A stretch of DNA of 31,682 bases, taken from CAJCIY01 sp036379355. GTDB taxonomy: Bacteria; Actinomycetota; Actinomycetes; Mycobacteriales; CAJCIY01. Positions 1 to 7,773 of this stretch are shown in pieces. The DNA is taken from assembly GCA_036379355.1 (NCBI GenBank), contig DASVGV010000059.1:1-31682 (forward strand). The letters run 5' to 3'. Both the position numbers and the translations under genes were made by a program. Positions within the stretch are counted from its first letter, which is position 1; each line of letters opens with the position of its first letter. The notes under the pieces are model-generated. The model searched no databases, was not told where the DNA came from, and worked only from the letters and a program-made list of their open reading frames with translations.

Positions 1-98
1 GGACACGGGTCGCCAGCGAAGGCGCTGGCTCCGGGACACGGGTCGCCAGCGAAGGCGCTGGCTCCGGGACACGGGTCGCCAGCGAAGGCGCTGGCTCC
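1..98 (+). repeat. 33-bp perfect tandem repeat, about 3 copies
   Basis: Copies lie at 1-32 (first base cut off by the window edge), 33-65 and 66-98 and are identical. The unit is 33 bp, a multiple of three, so it is open in every forward frame. In the frame of SufS it reads as the 11-residue unit GTRVASEGAGS and runs directly into the conserved SufS N-terminus at 99. Each unit contains a perfect hairpin, GCCAGCG-AAGG-CGCTGGC. The array probably continues to the left of the window. There are no spacers, so it is not a CRISPR array. Confidence 0.95.
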
Positions 99-1346
99 TA
101 TGACGTCGAGCGGATCCGCAAGGACTTCCCGATCCTGGACCGCGAGGTCCACGGACATCCCCTCGTCTACCTCGACACGGCGAACAGCGCGCAGAAGCCG
201 CAGGTGGTCATCGACGCCGAGGCCGACCTGTACGCCCACCACTACGCGAACGTGGCGCGCGCGGTGCACACCCTCGGCTCGGAGGCGACCACTGCCTACG
301 AGAGTGCCCGGGACACGGTCGCGCGCTTTCTCCATGCGCCGAGTCGCGACGAGATCGTCTTCACCAAGAACATCTCCGAGTCCCTCAACCTGCTCGCGTA
401 CTCCTTCTCGAATGCCGCGACAACCCCTGGGGCGGAGCGGTTTCGGCTCGGCCCGGGGGACGAGATCGTGGTCACCGAGATGGAGCACCACTCCAACCTC
501 GTGCCCTGGCAGCTGCTGGCGCAGCGCACCGGCGCCACCTTCCGGTGGATACCGCTCGACGACGAGGGCCGGCTCGTGACCGCCGCGATCGACGAAGTGA
601 TCAACGAGCGGACGAAGATCGTCTCGTTCGTCTACCAGTCCAACGCGCTCGGCACGATCAACCCGGTCGCGCGGCTCGTCGGCCGGGCCCGCGAGGTCGG
701 CGCCGTCTCCATCATCGACGCCGCCCAGGCCGCGCCGCACCTTCCGCTGGACGTGCAGGCGATCGGCGCCGACTTCCTCGCCTTCACCGGTCACAAGGTC
801 TACGGCCCGACCGGCATCGGTGTGCTGTGGGGCCGCGGCGAGCTGCTCGCGGCGATGCCGCCGTTCCTCGGCGGCGGCGAGATGATCGAGACGGTCGACA
901 TGACCGGCACGACGTTCGCCGCGCCCCCGCACCGCTTCGAGGCCGGCACCCCGCCCATCGCCCAGGCCGTCGCGCTCGGAGCCGCCCTCGACTGGCTCGA
1001 GGGCGTCGGCCTGGACGCCATCGGCCGGCACGAGCACGACCTGGTCCGGCACGCGCTCGACGTGCTGCCCACGGTCGACGGGCTGCACCTCGTCGGCCCC
1101 AGTACCGCGGCGGACCGAGGCGCGACGATCTCCTTCATCCTCGAGGGCGTGCACCCGCACGACGTGGCCCAGCTGCTCGACGAGCAGGGCATTGCGGTCC
1201 GGGCCGGTCACCACTGTGCACGTCCGGTCTGCGTGCGGTACGGCGTCAGCGCCACCACGCGCGCGTCGTTCGGGGCGTACACGACCCTCGCCGAGGTCGA
1301 CGCCCTCGTCACGGGACTGCGCCGGGTCACGGAGATGTTCCGGTAA
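1..1346 (+). CDS. sufS: SufS cysteine desulfurase, 5' end outside window, with in-frame repeat extension
   Basis: PLP-dependent group II cysteine desulfurase that removes sulfur from L-cysteine as an enzyme persulfide and passes it to SufU for Fe-S cluster assembly in the cytoplasm. The conserved fold starts at codon 99 (YDVERIRKDFPIL) and runs about 415 residues, the usual family length. The PLP-binding lysine is in FTGHKVYGPTG (codon at 795) and the catalytic cysteine in GHHCARP (codon at 1215). An in-frame GTG at 204 lies inside the conserved domain and would delete its N-terminus. No ATG, GTG or TTG occurs in this frame between 3 and 203, so the true start lies left of the window and the 11-residue repeats are probably translated. 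SufU begins 2 bases after the stop, typical of a suf operon. Confidence 0.95.
   Translation, partial: TRVASEGAGSGTRVASEGAGSGTRVASEGAGSYDVERIRKDFPILDREVHGHPLVYLDTANSAQKPQVVIDAEADLYAHHYANVARAVHTLGSEATTAYESARDTVARFLHAPSRDEIVFTKNISESLNLLAYSFSNAATTPGAERFRLGPGDEIVVTEMEHHSNLVPWQLLAQRTGATFRWIPLDDEGRLVTAAIDEVINERTKIVSFVYQSNALGTINPVARLVGRAREVGAVSIIDAAQAAPHLPLDVQAIGADFLAFTGHKVYGPTGIGVLWGRGELLAAMPPFLGGGEMIETVDMTGTTFAAPPHRFEAGTPPIAQAVALGAALDWLEGVGLDAIGRHEHDLVRHALDVLPTVDGLHLVGPSTAADRGATISFILEGVHPHDVAQLLDEQGIAVRAGHHCARPVCVRYGVSATTRASFGAYTTLAEVDALVTGLRRVTEMFR
12..95 (+). other. Three identical RNA hairpins, one per repeat unit
   Basis: Each repeat copy has a 7-bp perfect stem (GCCAGCG / CGCTGGC) with an AAGG loop, at 12-29, 45-62 and 78-95. 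They would form just ahead of, or inside, the sufS coding region on the transcript. No T-tract follows, so intrinsic termination is not indicated. A role in mRNA stability or in differential expression within the suf operon is inference only. Confidence 0.6.
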
Positions 1347-1348
1347 CC

Positions 1349-1840
1349 ATGTCGCAGCCAGCACTCGAGTCGATGTACCAGGAGATCATCCTGGACCACT
1401 ACAAGCACCCCCACCACAAGGGCCTCCAGGACGCGTACGACGCCGAGGTCCACCACGTGAACCCGACGTGCGGGGACGAGATCACCCTGCGCGTCCGGGT
1501 GCGGGACGGCCGGGTCGACGAGGTGTCCTACGACGGCCAGGGCTGCTCGATCAGCCAGGCGTCGGCGTCGGTGATGACCGACCTCGTCACGGGCGCCGCG
1601 GTCGACGACGCGATGGCCCTGCAGGAGCAGTTCCTGACCCTGATGCAGGGCCGCGGTCAGGTCGAGCCCGACGAGGAAGCGCTCCAGGACGCGGTCGCCT
1701 TCGCGGGCGTCGCGCGGTACCCCGCGCGCGTCAAGTGCGCGCTGCTGGGCTGGATGGCCTGGAAGGACGCGACCGCGCAGGCGGCCGGGAGCAACGGGTC
1801 GTCGGCGACGGTCGCCGACGGGGAAGGGACACGATCATGA
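1349..1840 (+). CDS. sufU: SufU-type zinc-dependent sulfurtransferase
   Basis: A 163-residue SufU. In Gram-positive SUF systems it accepts sulfur from the SufS persulfide at a zinc site. The expected ligands are present: Cys41 and Asp43 (NPTCGDE), Cys66 (GQGCSIS) and Cys130 (RVKCALLGW). The length and the insert between the second and third cysteines fit SufU rather than the shorter scaffold IscU. The ATG at 1349 gives the family N-terminus (LESMYQEIILDHYKHP). The same frame is open far upstream, but only because of GC bias. It sits 2 bases after sufS and its TGA overlaps the ATG of sufT (ATGA), so the three are probably translationally coupled. The last 20 or so residues are low-complexity. 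Confidence 0.95.
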   Translation: MSQPALESMYQEIILDHYKHPHHKGLQDAYDAEVHHVNPTCGDEITLRVRVRDGRVDEVSYDGQGCSISQASASVMTDLVTGAAVDDAMALQEQFLTLMQGRGQVEPDEEALQDAVAFAGVARYPARVKCALLGWMAWKDATAQAAGSNGSSATVADGEGTRS

Positions 1841-2169
1841 CGACGCTGGCGACGGCGGACGACATCACCGAGGCGATGCACGACGTCGTCGACCCCGAGT
1901 TGGGGATCAACGTGGTCGACCTCGGTCTGGTCTACGGCGTGACGGTGAACGACGACGGGACCGCGACGCTGGACATGACGCTGACGTCGGCGGCATGCCC
2001 GCTCACCGACGTCATCGAGGACCAGACGCGCGGTGCCCTGATGGGCGGCCCCGGGGGCGGGCTGGTGTCCGACGTGACGATCAACTGGGTCTGGATGCCC
2101 CCGTGGGGCCCGGACAAGATCACCGACGACGGCCGGGAGCAGCTGCGCAGCCTCGGCTTCAACGTCTGA
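1837..2169 (+). CDS. sufT: SufT-like metal-sulfur cluster assembly factor (MIP18/DUF59 family)
   Basis: A 110-residue single-domain MIP18/DUF59 protein. The family assists maturation or delivery of Fe-S clusters to client proteins. Visible hallmarks are the opening VVDPELGINVVDLGLVY, the TLTSAACPL segment with the conserved cysteine, and the C-terminal WMPPWGPDKI. The ATG overlaps the sufU stop, and a purine-rich GGGGAAGGGA lies about 10 bases upstream as a ribosome site. Its place as last gene after sufS-sufU matches mycobacterial and streptomycete suf operons. The exact role of SufT in actinobacteria is less well established than those of SufS and SufU. Confidence 0.92.
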   Translation: MTTLATADDITEAMHDVVDPELGINVVDLGLVYGVTVNDDGTATLDMTLTSAACPLTDVIEDQTRGALMGGPGGGLVSDVTINWVWMPPWGPDKITDDGREQLRSLGFNV

Positions 2170-2196
2170 CGCACGACCTCCCCGCCCGGTCCCACC

Positions 2197-3789
<1,593 letters not shown>

Positions 3790-3818
3790 TCACCGCCGGG
3801 TGTATGAACGACGGGCCC

Positions 3819-3838
3819 CGGTCGGCACCCGCCGACCG
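3819..3838 (+). terminator. Hairpin after ABC-F gene, possible terminator
   Basis: An 8-bp perfect stem (CGGTCGGC / GCCGACCG) with an ACCC loop, 30 bases after the ABC-F stop. There is no T-tract, which is common for actinobacterial terminators. Function is inferred from position and stem strength. Confidence 0.5.
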
Positions 3839-3892
3839 CCATGGGGGATCATGACCTGACCGATCATCGGGGACCTGACGAGAGGCGGCAGC

Positions 3893-4102
3893 GTGGCTCA
3901 GCTGAAGAAGGGAACGCGGATCGTGGGCGCGGAGCGCGACCGGCTCGCGACCGATCTGCGCAAGAAGTACGAGAAGGGCGAGAGCATCCGGTCGCTCGCC
4001 GAGTCCACGGGCCGCTCGTACGGCTTCGTGCACCGGGTCCTGTCCGACTCGGGAGTGGCCTTGCGCGGCCGCGGTGGGGCGACCCGCCGCAAGAAGGCCT
4101 GA
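3893..4102 (+). CDS. Small helix-turn-helix protein (Rv1473A-like)
   Basis: A 69-residue, very basic protein. The central part (about residues 28-60: GESIRSLAESTGRSYGFVHR) reads as a helix-turn-helix with the pattern 'short helix, turn, recognition helix', as in small resolvase/transposase-like HTH domains. The C-terminus is a positively charged tail (RGRGGATRRKKA) suited to nucleic-acid contact. The GTG start is chosen because the conserved start VAQLKKGTRIVG follows it and AGAGGCGG lies just upstream. The conserved association with an upstream ABC-F gene in actinobacteria argues for a shared role, but the target is unknown. A hairpin lies on each side of the gene. Confidence 0.85.
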   Translation: MAQLKKGTRIVGAERDRLATDLRKKYEKGESIRSLAESTGRSYGFVHRVLSDSGVALRGRGGATRRKKA

Positions 4103-4112
4103 CACCGTGACG

Positions 4113-4148
4113 GTCGGGGGCCGGCGGGCATGTGCCGACGTCCCCGAC
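4113..4148 (+). terminator. Hairpin after small HTH gene
   Basis: Outer stem GTCGGGG (4113-4119) with CCCCGAC (4142-4148), and an inner CGGC (4122-4125) with GCCG (4134-4137). It starts 10 bases after the HTH stop, so a terminator is likely. No T-tract. Confidence 0.5.
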
Positions 4149-4163
4149 CCGTCCTCGGTTGCT

Positions 4164-4180
4164 CGCGTGGTTTTCACGCG
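4164..4180 (+). promoter_or_regulatory. Small inverted repeat upstream of acyl-CoA dehydrogenase
   Basis: CGCGTG-GTTTT-CACGCG, a 6-bp perfect palindrome with a 5-base loop, located 36 bases before the acyl-CoA dehydrogenase start. It could be an operator or a 5'-UTR hairpin. No known regulator site is recognised. Confidence 0.35.
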
Positions 4181-4216
4181 TCGCGAAAGCCCCTGCGAGA
4201 CAAGGAGAATCCTTCC

Positions 4217-5371
4217 GTGGACCTCACGCTGAACGATGAGCAGGAGGCCGTCCGCGCCCTTGCCAAGGATCTCGTCGAGACGGCGGTGATCCCGCACGCC
4301 ATCGAGAACGACCGCGAGGAGCGTTTCCCGCAGGAGGCGCTCGACGGACTGCGCAAGACGGGCTTCATCGGGTTGACGATCCCCGAGCAGTACGGCGGCG
4401 GGGGATCGGACAAGCTCTCGTACGCGCTCGTGATCGAGGAGCTGGGACGCGGTGACGCCAACGTCCGCTCGATCCTGTCGGTCCATCTCGGCCTCGTCGC
4501 CAGCGCGATCATCCGCTGGGGCACCGACGAGCAGCGCCGGCGCTGGTTGCCGCAGATGGCCGCGGGGGAGGTGCTCGGCTGCTTCGGGCTGACCGAGCCG
4601 GACTTCGGCTCGAACCCCGGCGACCTGCAGGCGAGTGCCGTGAAGGGCCCGAACGGCTACACGATCAACGGTCGCAAGATCTTCATCACGAACGGGACCA
4701 TCGCCGGCGTCGCCCTCGTCATGGCCCGCACCGGAGGGCCCGGCGCGCGTGGCGTGTCGGCGTTCCTGGTCCCGACCGACACCCCCGGATTCAGCGCGAG
4801 CCAGATCCACGGCAAGCTCGGACTGCGCTCGTGCGACACGGCCGAGCTCGTGCTCGACGACGTCGTGGTCGGCGAGGACTGCCTGCTCGGTGGCGAGGAG
4901 GGCACCGGCATCAAGGTCGCCCTGTCCTCGCTCGACTCCGGTCGGCTGTCGCTCGCGGCCTCCTGCACCGGCCTCGCGCAGGCAGCGCTCGACGCGATGA
5001 CCGCGTACACCACCCAGCGCTCGCAGTTCGGCAAGCAGATCGCCGGCCACCAGCTGGTCGCCGAGATGATCGCCGACACGGCCGTCGACGTGGACTGCGC
5101 CCGGCTGCTCACCTGGCGCGTCGCCGATCTGGCCGACCGTGGCGAGCGGTTCACCGTCGAGGCGTCCAAGGCCAAGCTCTTCGCGTCGGAGGCGTGTGTC
5201 CGCGCGGCGAACAACTGCGTCCAGGCGCACGGCGGCTACGGCTACATCGACGAGTACGTCGCCGGCAAGCTCCTGCGCGACGCGCGGGTGACGACGCTGT
5301 ACGAGGGCACGTCCCAGATCCAGAAGCTGCTGATCTCCCGCGCGGTCACGGGCGTCAACGCCTTCACCTGA
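4217..5371 (+). CDS. Acyl-CoA dehydrogenase
   Basis: A 384-residue FAD-dependent flavoenzyme that introduces a 2,3-double bond into acyl-CoA, passing electrons to ETF. Family features are the N-terminal helical domain, the FAD/substrate motif CFGLTEPDFGSNPGD, the RSQFGKQIAGHQL segment, the QAHGGYGYIDEY segment and YEGTSQIQ with the expected catalytic glutamate. Length is normal. The GTG at 4217 is chosen because AAGGAG (4202-4207) lies 9 bases upstream and VDLTLNDEQEAVR is the normal family start; an ATG at 4130 in frame would add 29 residues of unlike sequence. The adjacent acyl-CoA synthetase suggests joint action on a fatty or branched acid. Substrate chain length cannot be read reliably; glutaryl-, isobutyryl- and short-chain types are all possible. 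Confidence 0.93.
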   Translation: MDLTLNDEQEAVRALAKDLVETAVIPHAIENDREERFPQEALDGLRKTGFIGLTIPEQYGGGGSDKLSYALVIEELGRGDANVRSILSVHLGLVASAIIRWGTDEQRRRWLPQMAAGEVLGCFGLTEPDFGSNPGDLQASAVKGPNGYTINGRKIFITNGTIAGVALVMARTGGPGARGVSAFLVPTDTPGFSASQIHGKLGLRSCDTAELVLDDVVVGEDCLLGGEEGTGIKVALSSLDSGRLSLAASCTGLAQAALDAMTAYTTQRSQFGKQIAGHQLVAEMIADTAVDVDCARLLTWRVADLADRGERFTVEASKAKLFASEACVRAANNCVQAHGGYGYIDEYVAGKLLRDARVTTLYEGTSQIQKLLISRAVTGVNAFT

Positions 5372-5383
5372 TCCGCCGGCCCC

Positions 5384-5400
5384 GGCCGCGCCCGCGGGCC
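5384..5400 (+). terminator. GC-rich imperfect hairpin after acyl-CoA dehydrogenase
   Basis: GGCCGCG pairs with CGCGGGCC with one bulged base and a very short loop, 12 bases past the stop. It is a weak candidate terminator. Confidence 0.25.
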
Positions 5401-5412
5401 CGTGCGGTCTGG

Positions 5413-5418
5413 CTATCG
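5413..5418 (+). promoter_or_regulatory. Candidate -10 element for the acyl-CoA synthetase gene
   Basis: TATCGT fits the actinobacterial TANNNT -10 pattern and would give a leader of roughly 25-30 bases. That leader carries AAGGAG before the ATG at 5452. No clear -35 is seen. Confidence 0.4.
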
Positions 5419-5451
5419 TCGAGGTGACCGCCGTCACTGCAAGGAGCGAGC

Positions 5452-6987
5452 ATGCGCGTCGAGATGACCACCGCCGACTTCCTGGACCGGGCCGAGGCGG
5501 TGTACGCCGACCGTCTCGGCGTTGCCGACGAGCCGGACCAGCCGGCGGCACCTCTGGGAGCCCTGACGTACGGGCGGTTCGCCGCCCGCGCACGCGGCCT
5601 GTCCGCCGGTCTCGACGAGCTCGGTGTGGAACGCGGTGCACGGGTCGCGATCGTGAGCCACAACGCCGGCCGCCTCCTCGAGGCGCTGCTGGGCGTCCCG
5701 ACGTACGGGCGCATCCTCGTTCCGGTCAACTTCCGGCTCCAGCCCGGTGAGGTCGAGTACATCGTCGGACACAGCGGCGCGGAGGTGCTGCTGGTCGACC
5801 CCGAGCTCGACGGTCCGCTCGCCGGTGTCACGGCCAAGCACCGCTTCGTGCTCGGCGAGGACACCGACGCGCAGCTGGTCCTCGACCGCGCCCCCCGGCC
5901 CTGGGAGCGGCCCGACGAGGACGCCACCGCCACGATCAACTACACCAGCGGCACGACGGCGCGGCCCAAGGGCGTGCAGATCACCCATCGCAACATCTGG
6001 ACGAACGCGGTCACCTTCGCCCTCCACGCCGGGGTCACCGACCGCGACGTCTACCTGCACACCCTGCCCATGTTCCACGCGAACGGCTGGGGGATGCCGT
6101 TCGCCCTGACCGGGCTCGGCGTCCCGCAGATCGTGCTGCGCAAGGTGGACGGCGCCGAGATCCTGCGGCGCATCGAGCGTTACGGCGTCACGGTCCTGTG
6201 CGCGGCCCCTGCCGTCGTGGCGAGCGTTCTCGAGGCGGCCGCCGGCTGGGACGGACCGGTCCCCGGCCGTGACCGGGTCCGGGTGATCGTGGCCGGCGCC
6301 CCTCCGCCCAGCCGCACCATCGAGCGCATCGAGACCGAGCTCGGCTGGGAGTTCGTCCAGATCTACGGGCTCACGGAGACCTCGCCGCTGCTCACCATCA
6401 ACCGCGCCCGGACCGAGGACGACGCCCTGTCGCCGGCGGAGCGGGCCACCCGGCTGTCGCGGGCGGGTGCCCCGGCGATCGGCTGCCGCATGACGGTCGA
6501 CGCCGAGGGCGAGGTGCTCGCGCGCAGCAACACCGTCCTCGAGGGCTACTGGCAGCAGCCCGACGAGACGGCGGCGGCGCTCGACGGCGGCTGGTTCCAC
6601 ACCGGAGACGGCGGCGAGATCGACGACGAGGGCTACGTCGTGATCAAGGACCGCCGCAAGGACGTCATCATCACCGGTGGGGAGAACGTCAGCTCCATCG
6701 AGGTGGAGGACCGGCTGTTCAGCCACCCGGCCGTGGCCGAGGTGGCCGTCATCGGCGTGCCGGACGAGAAGTGGGGCGAGACGATCAAGGCCCTCGTCGT
6801 GCTCGCACCCGACGAGAAGGCCGACGAGGCCGAGCTCATCGCCTGGTGCAAGGAGGGTCTGGCGCGCTACAAGGCGCCGACGTCGGTGGAGTTCCGGGAC
6901 GCCATTCCCCGCACGGCGACGGGAAAGATCCAGAAGTTCAAGCTGCGCCAGCAGTTCTGGGAAGGGCGCGACCGCCAGGTCAACTGA
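5452..6987 (+). CDS. AMP-dependent acyl-CoA synthetase (fatty-acid-CoA ligase family)
   Basis: A 511-residue ANL-superfamily enzyme that activates a carboxylic acid as acyl-AMP and transfers it to CoA. Motifs in order: P-loop YTSGTTARPKG (with A where G is common), HTLPMFHANGWG in the acyl pocket region, adenine-binding YGLTETSP, FHTGDGGEIDDEGY with the ATP-ribose aspartate, the hinge DRRKDVIITGGENVSS, and the C-terminal catalytic lysine in PRTATGKIQKFKLR. AAGGAGCG lies 5 bases before the ATG. It follows the acyl-CoA dehydrogenase in the same direction with an 80-base gap that contains a possible promoter. Medium- or long-chain fatty acids are likely substrates, but an aromatic or branched acid is not excluded. 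Confidence 0.92.
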   Translation: MRVEMTTADFLDRAEAVYADRLGVADEPDQPAAPLGALTYGRFAARARGLSAGLDELGVERGARVAIVSHNAGRLLEALLGVPTYGRILVPVNFRLQPGEVEYIVGHSGAEVLLVDPELDGPLAGVTAKHRFVLGEDTDAQLVLDRAPRPWERPDEDATATINYTSGTTARPKGVQITHRNIWTNAVTFALHAGVTDRDVYLHTLPMFHANGWGMPFALTGLGVPQIVLRKVDGAEILRRIERYGVTVLCAAPAVVASVLEAAAGWDGPVPGRDRVRVIVAGAPPPSRTIERIETELGWEFVQIYGLTETSPLLTINRARTEDDALSPAERATRLSRAGAPAIGCRMTVDAEGEVLARSNTVLEGYWQQPDETAAALDGGWFHTGDGGEIDDEGYVVIKDRRKDVIITGGENVSSIEVEDRLFSHPAVAEVAVIGVPDEKWGETIKALVVLAPDEKADEAELIAWCKEGLARYKAPTSVEFRDAIPRTATGKIQKFKLRQQFWEGRDRQVN

Positions 6988-6997
6988 CCGCCCGCGC

Positions 6998-7741
6998 TCA
7001 GGGCGCCACGAGCACGGGGAGCACCTCCTCGATGCGGCCACCGAGCCGCACCTCGGCCCGGTCGTCGTACGGCGTCTCGCTGTCGTTGACGACGACCAGC
7101 CGCGCCCCCGCCTCCAGGGCGAGGTCGCACAGGCCGGCGGCGGGATGGACCGACAGCGTGGACCCGATGGCGAGGAACAGGTCGCAGGTCCCCGCACCGA
7201 GCGCTGCCGCATCCAGGACGTGTGCGTCGAGGGGCTGCCCGAACGAGACGGTCGCCGACTTCAGGATCCCGCCACACACGAGGCACGGCGGGTCGGGATC
7301 GTCGCCGAGCCGCGCCAGCGCCTCCGCCATCGGCCGGCGATCGCCGCAGGACAGGCAGACGGTGTCGCGGATCGTGCCGTGCAGCTCCAGGACGCGGCGG
7401 CTGCCGGCCGCCTGGTGCAGGCCGTCGATGTTCTGCGTCGCGAGGCAGGTGAGCCGGCCCGACTGCTCCAGATCGACCAGGGCCCGATGCCCGGCGTTCG
7501 GACGGGCGGCCCACGCCGGATGGTCACGCCGTCCGATCCACGACCGCTCGCGCACCTCCGGGTCCGCGAGGTACGCGTCGATGGAGGACAGTCGCTGTGC
7601 CGCGGGCGATCTGGTCCACAGGCCCTGCGGCCCACGAAAGTCGGGAATGCCCGACGCCGTCGAGATCCCGGCGCCGGTCAGCGCGGCCACCGACCCGGCC
7701 TCGGCGAGCCACCGGCGTACCGCGGCCACCGGGTCATCCAT
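6998..7741 (-). CDS. Sir2-family NAD-dependent protein deacylase (sirtuin)
   Basis: A 247-residue sirtuin that removes acyl groups from lysines using NAD. Visible motifs are GAGISTASGIPDFRG (NAD binding), TQNIDGLHQ, the catalytic histidine in LELHGT, two zinc CxxC pairs (CLSC and CLVC), and IGSTLSVHPAAGL and VVNDSETPYD near the C-terminus. At the site where desuccinylase-type sirtuins carry Tyr-x-x-Arg, this protein has Trp-Ile-Gly-Arg (SWIGRRD), so it may prefer acetyl or other groups; this is inference. The start is the ATG with a TAGGGT hexamer 6 bases upstream, implying a leaderless mRNA. It lies tail-to-tail with the acyl-CoA synthetase (10 bases apart). Reversible acylation of acyl-CoA synthetases by sirtuins is known elsewhere, so the pairing is suggestive. 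Confidence 0.93.
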   Translation of the reverse strand: MDDPVAAVRRWLAEAGSVAALTGAGISTASGIPDFRGPQGLWTRSPAAQRLSSIDAYLADPEVRERSWIGRRDHPAWAARPNAGHRALVDLEQSGRLTCLATQNIDGLHQAAGSRRVLELHGTIRDTVCLSCGDRRPMAEALARLGDDPDPPCLVCGGILKSATVSFGQPLDAHVLDAAALGAGTCDLFLAIGSTLSVHPAAGLCDLALEAGARLVVVNDSETPYDDRAEVRLGGRIEEVLPVLVAP

Positions 7742-7747
7742 CGCCCC

Positions 7748-7753
7748 ACCCTA
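7748..7753 (-). promoter_or_regulatory. -10 element, leaderless promoter of sirtuin gene
   Basis: TAGGGT on the minus strand, 6 bases before the ATG. It fits the TANNNT plus 6-7 base spacing of leaderless actinobacterial transcripts. Confidence 0.55.
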
Positions 7754-7761
7754 GGTCGCCG

Positions 7762-7767
7762 TAGCAT
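7762..7767 (+). promoter_or_regulatory. -10 element, leaderless promoter of the 7774 gene
   Basis: TAGCAT lies 6 bases before the ATG at 7774. With the sirtuin element it forms a back-to-back pair of leaderless promoters in a 32-base intergenic region. Confidence 0.55.
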
Positions 7768-7773
7768 CGCGTC

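Noticed and set aside
1..98. CRISPR array at the window start
   Set aside because: The 33-bp units are directly adjacent with no spacers between them, so this is a tandem repeat.
100..579. ATG-started ORF at 100 beginning right after the repeat
   Set aside because: It is in another frame from SufS, is Arg/Ser/Thr-rich low-complexity and has no family similarity; the SufS frame holds the conserved protein.
545..1840. A 431-residue fusion ending in SufU
   Set aside because: The part before 1349 is an Arg/Pro-rich shadow of sufS; SufU family sequence begins at the ATG 1349.
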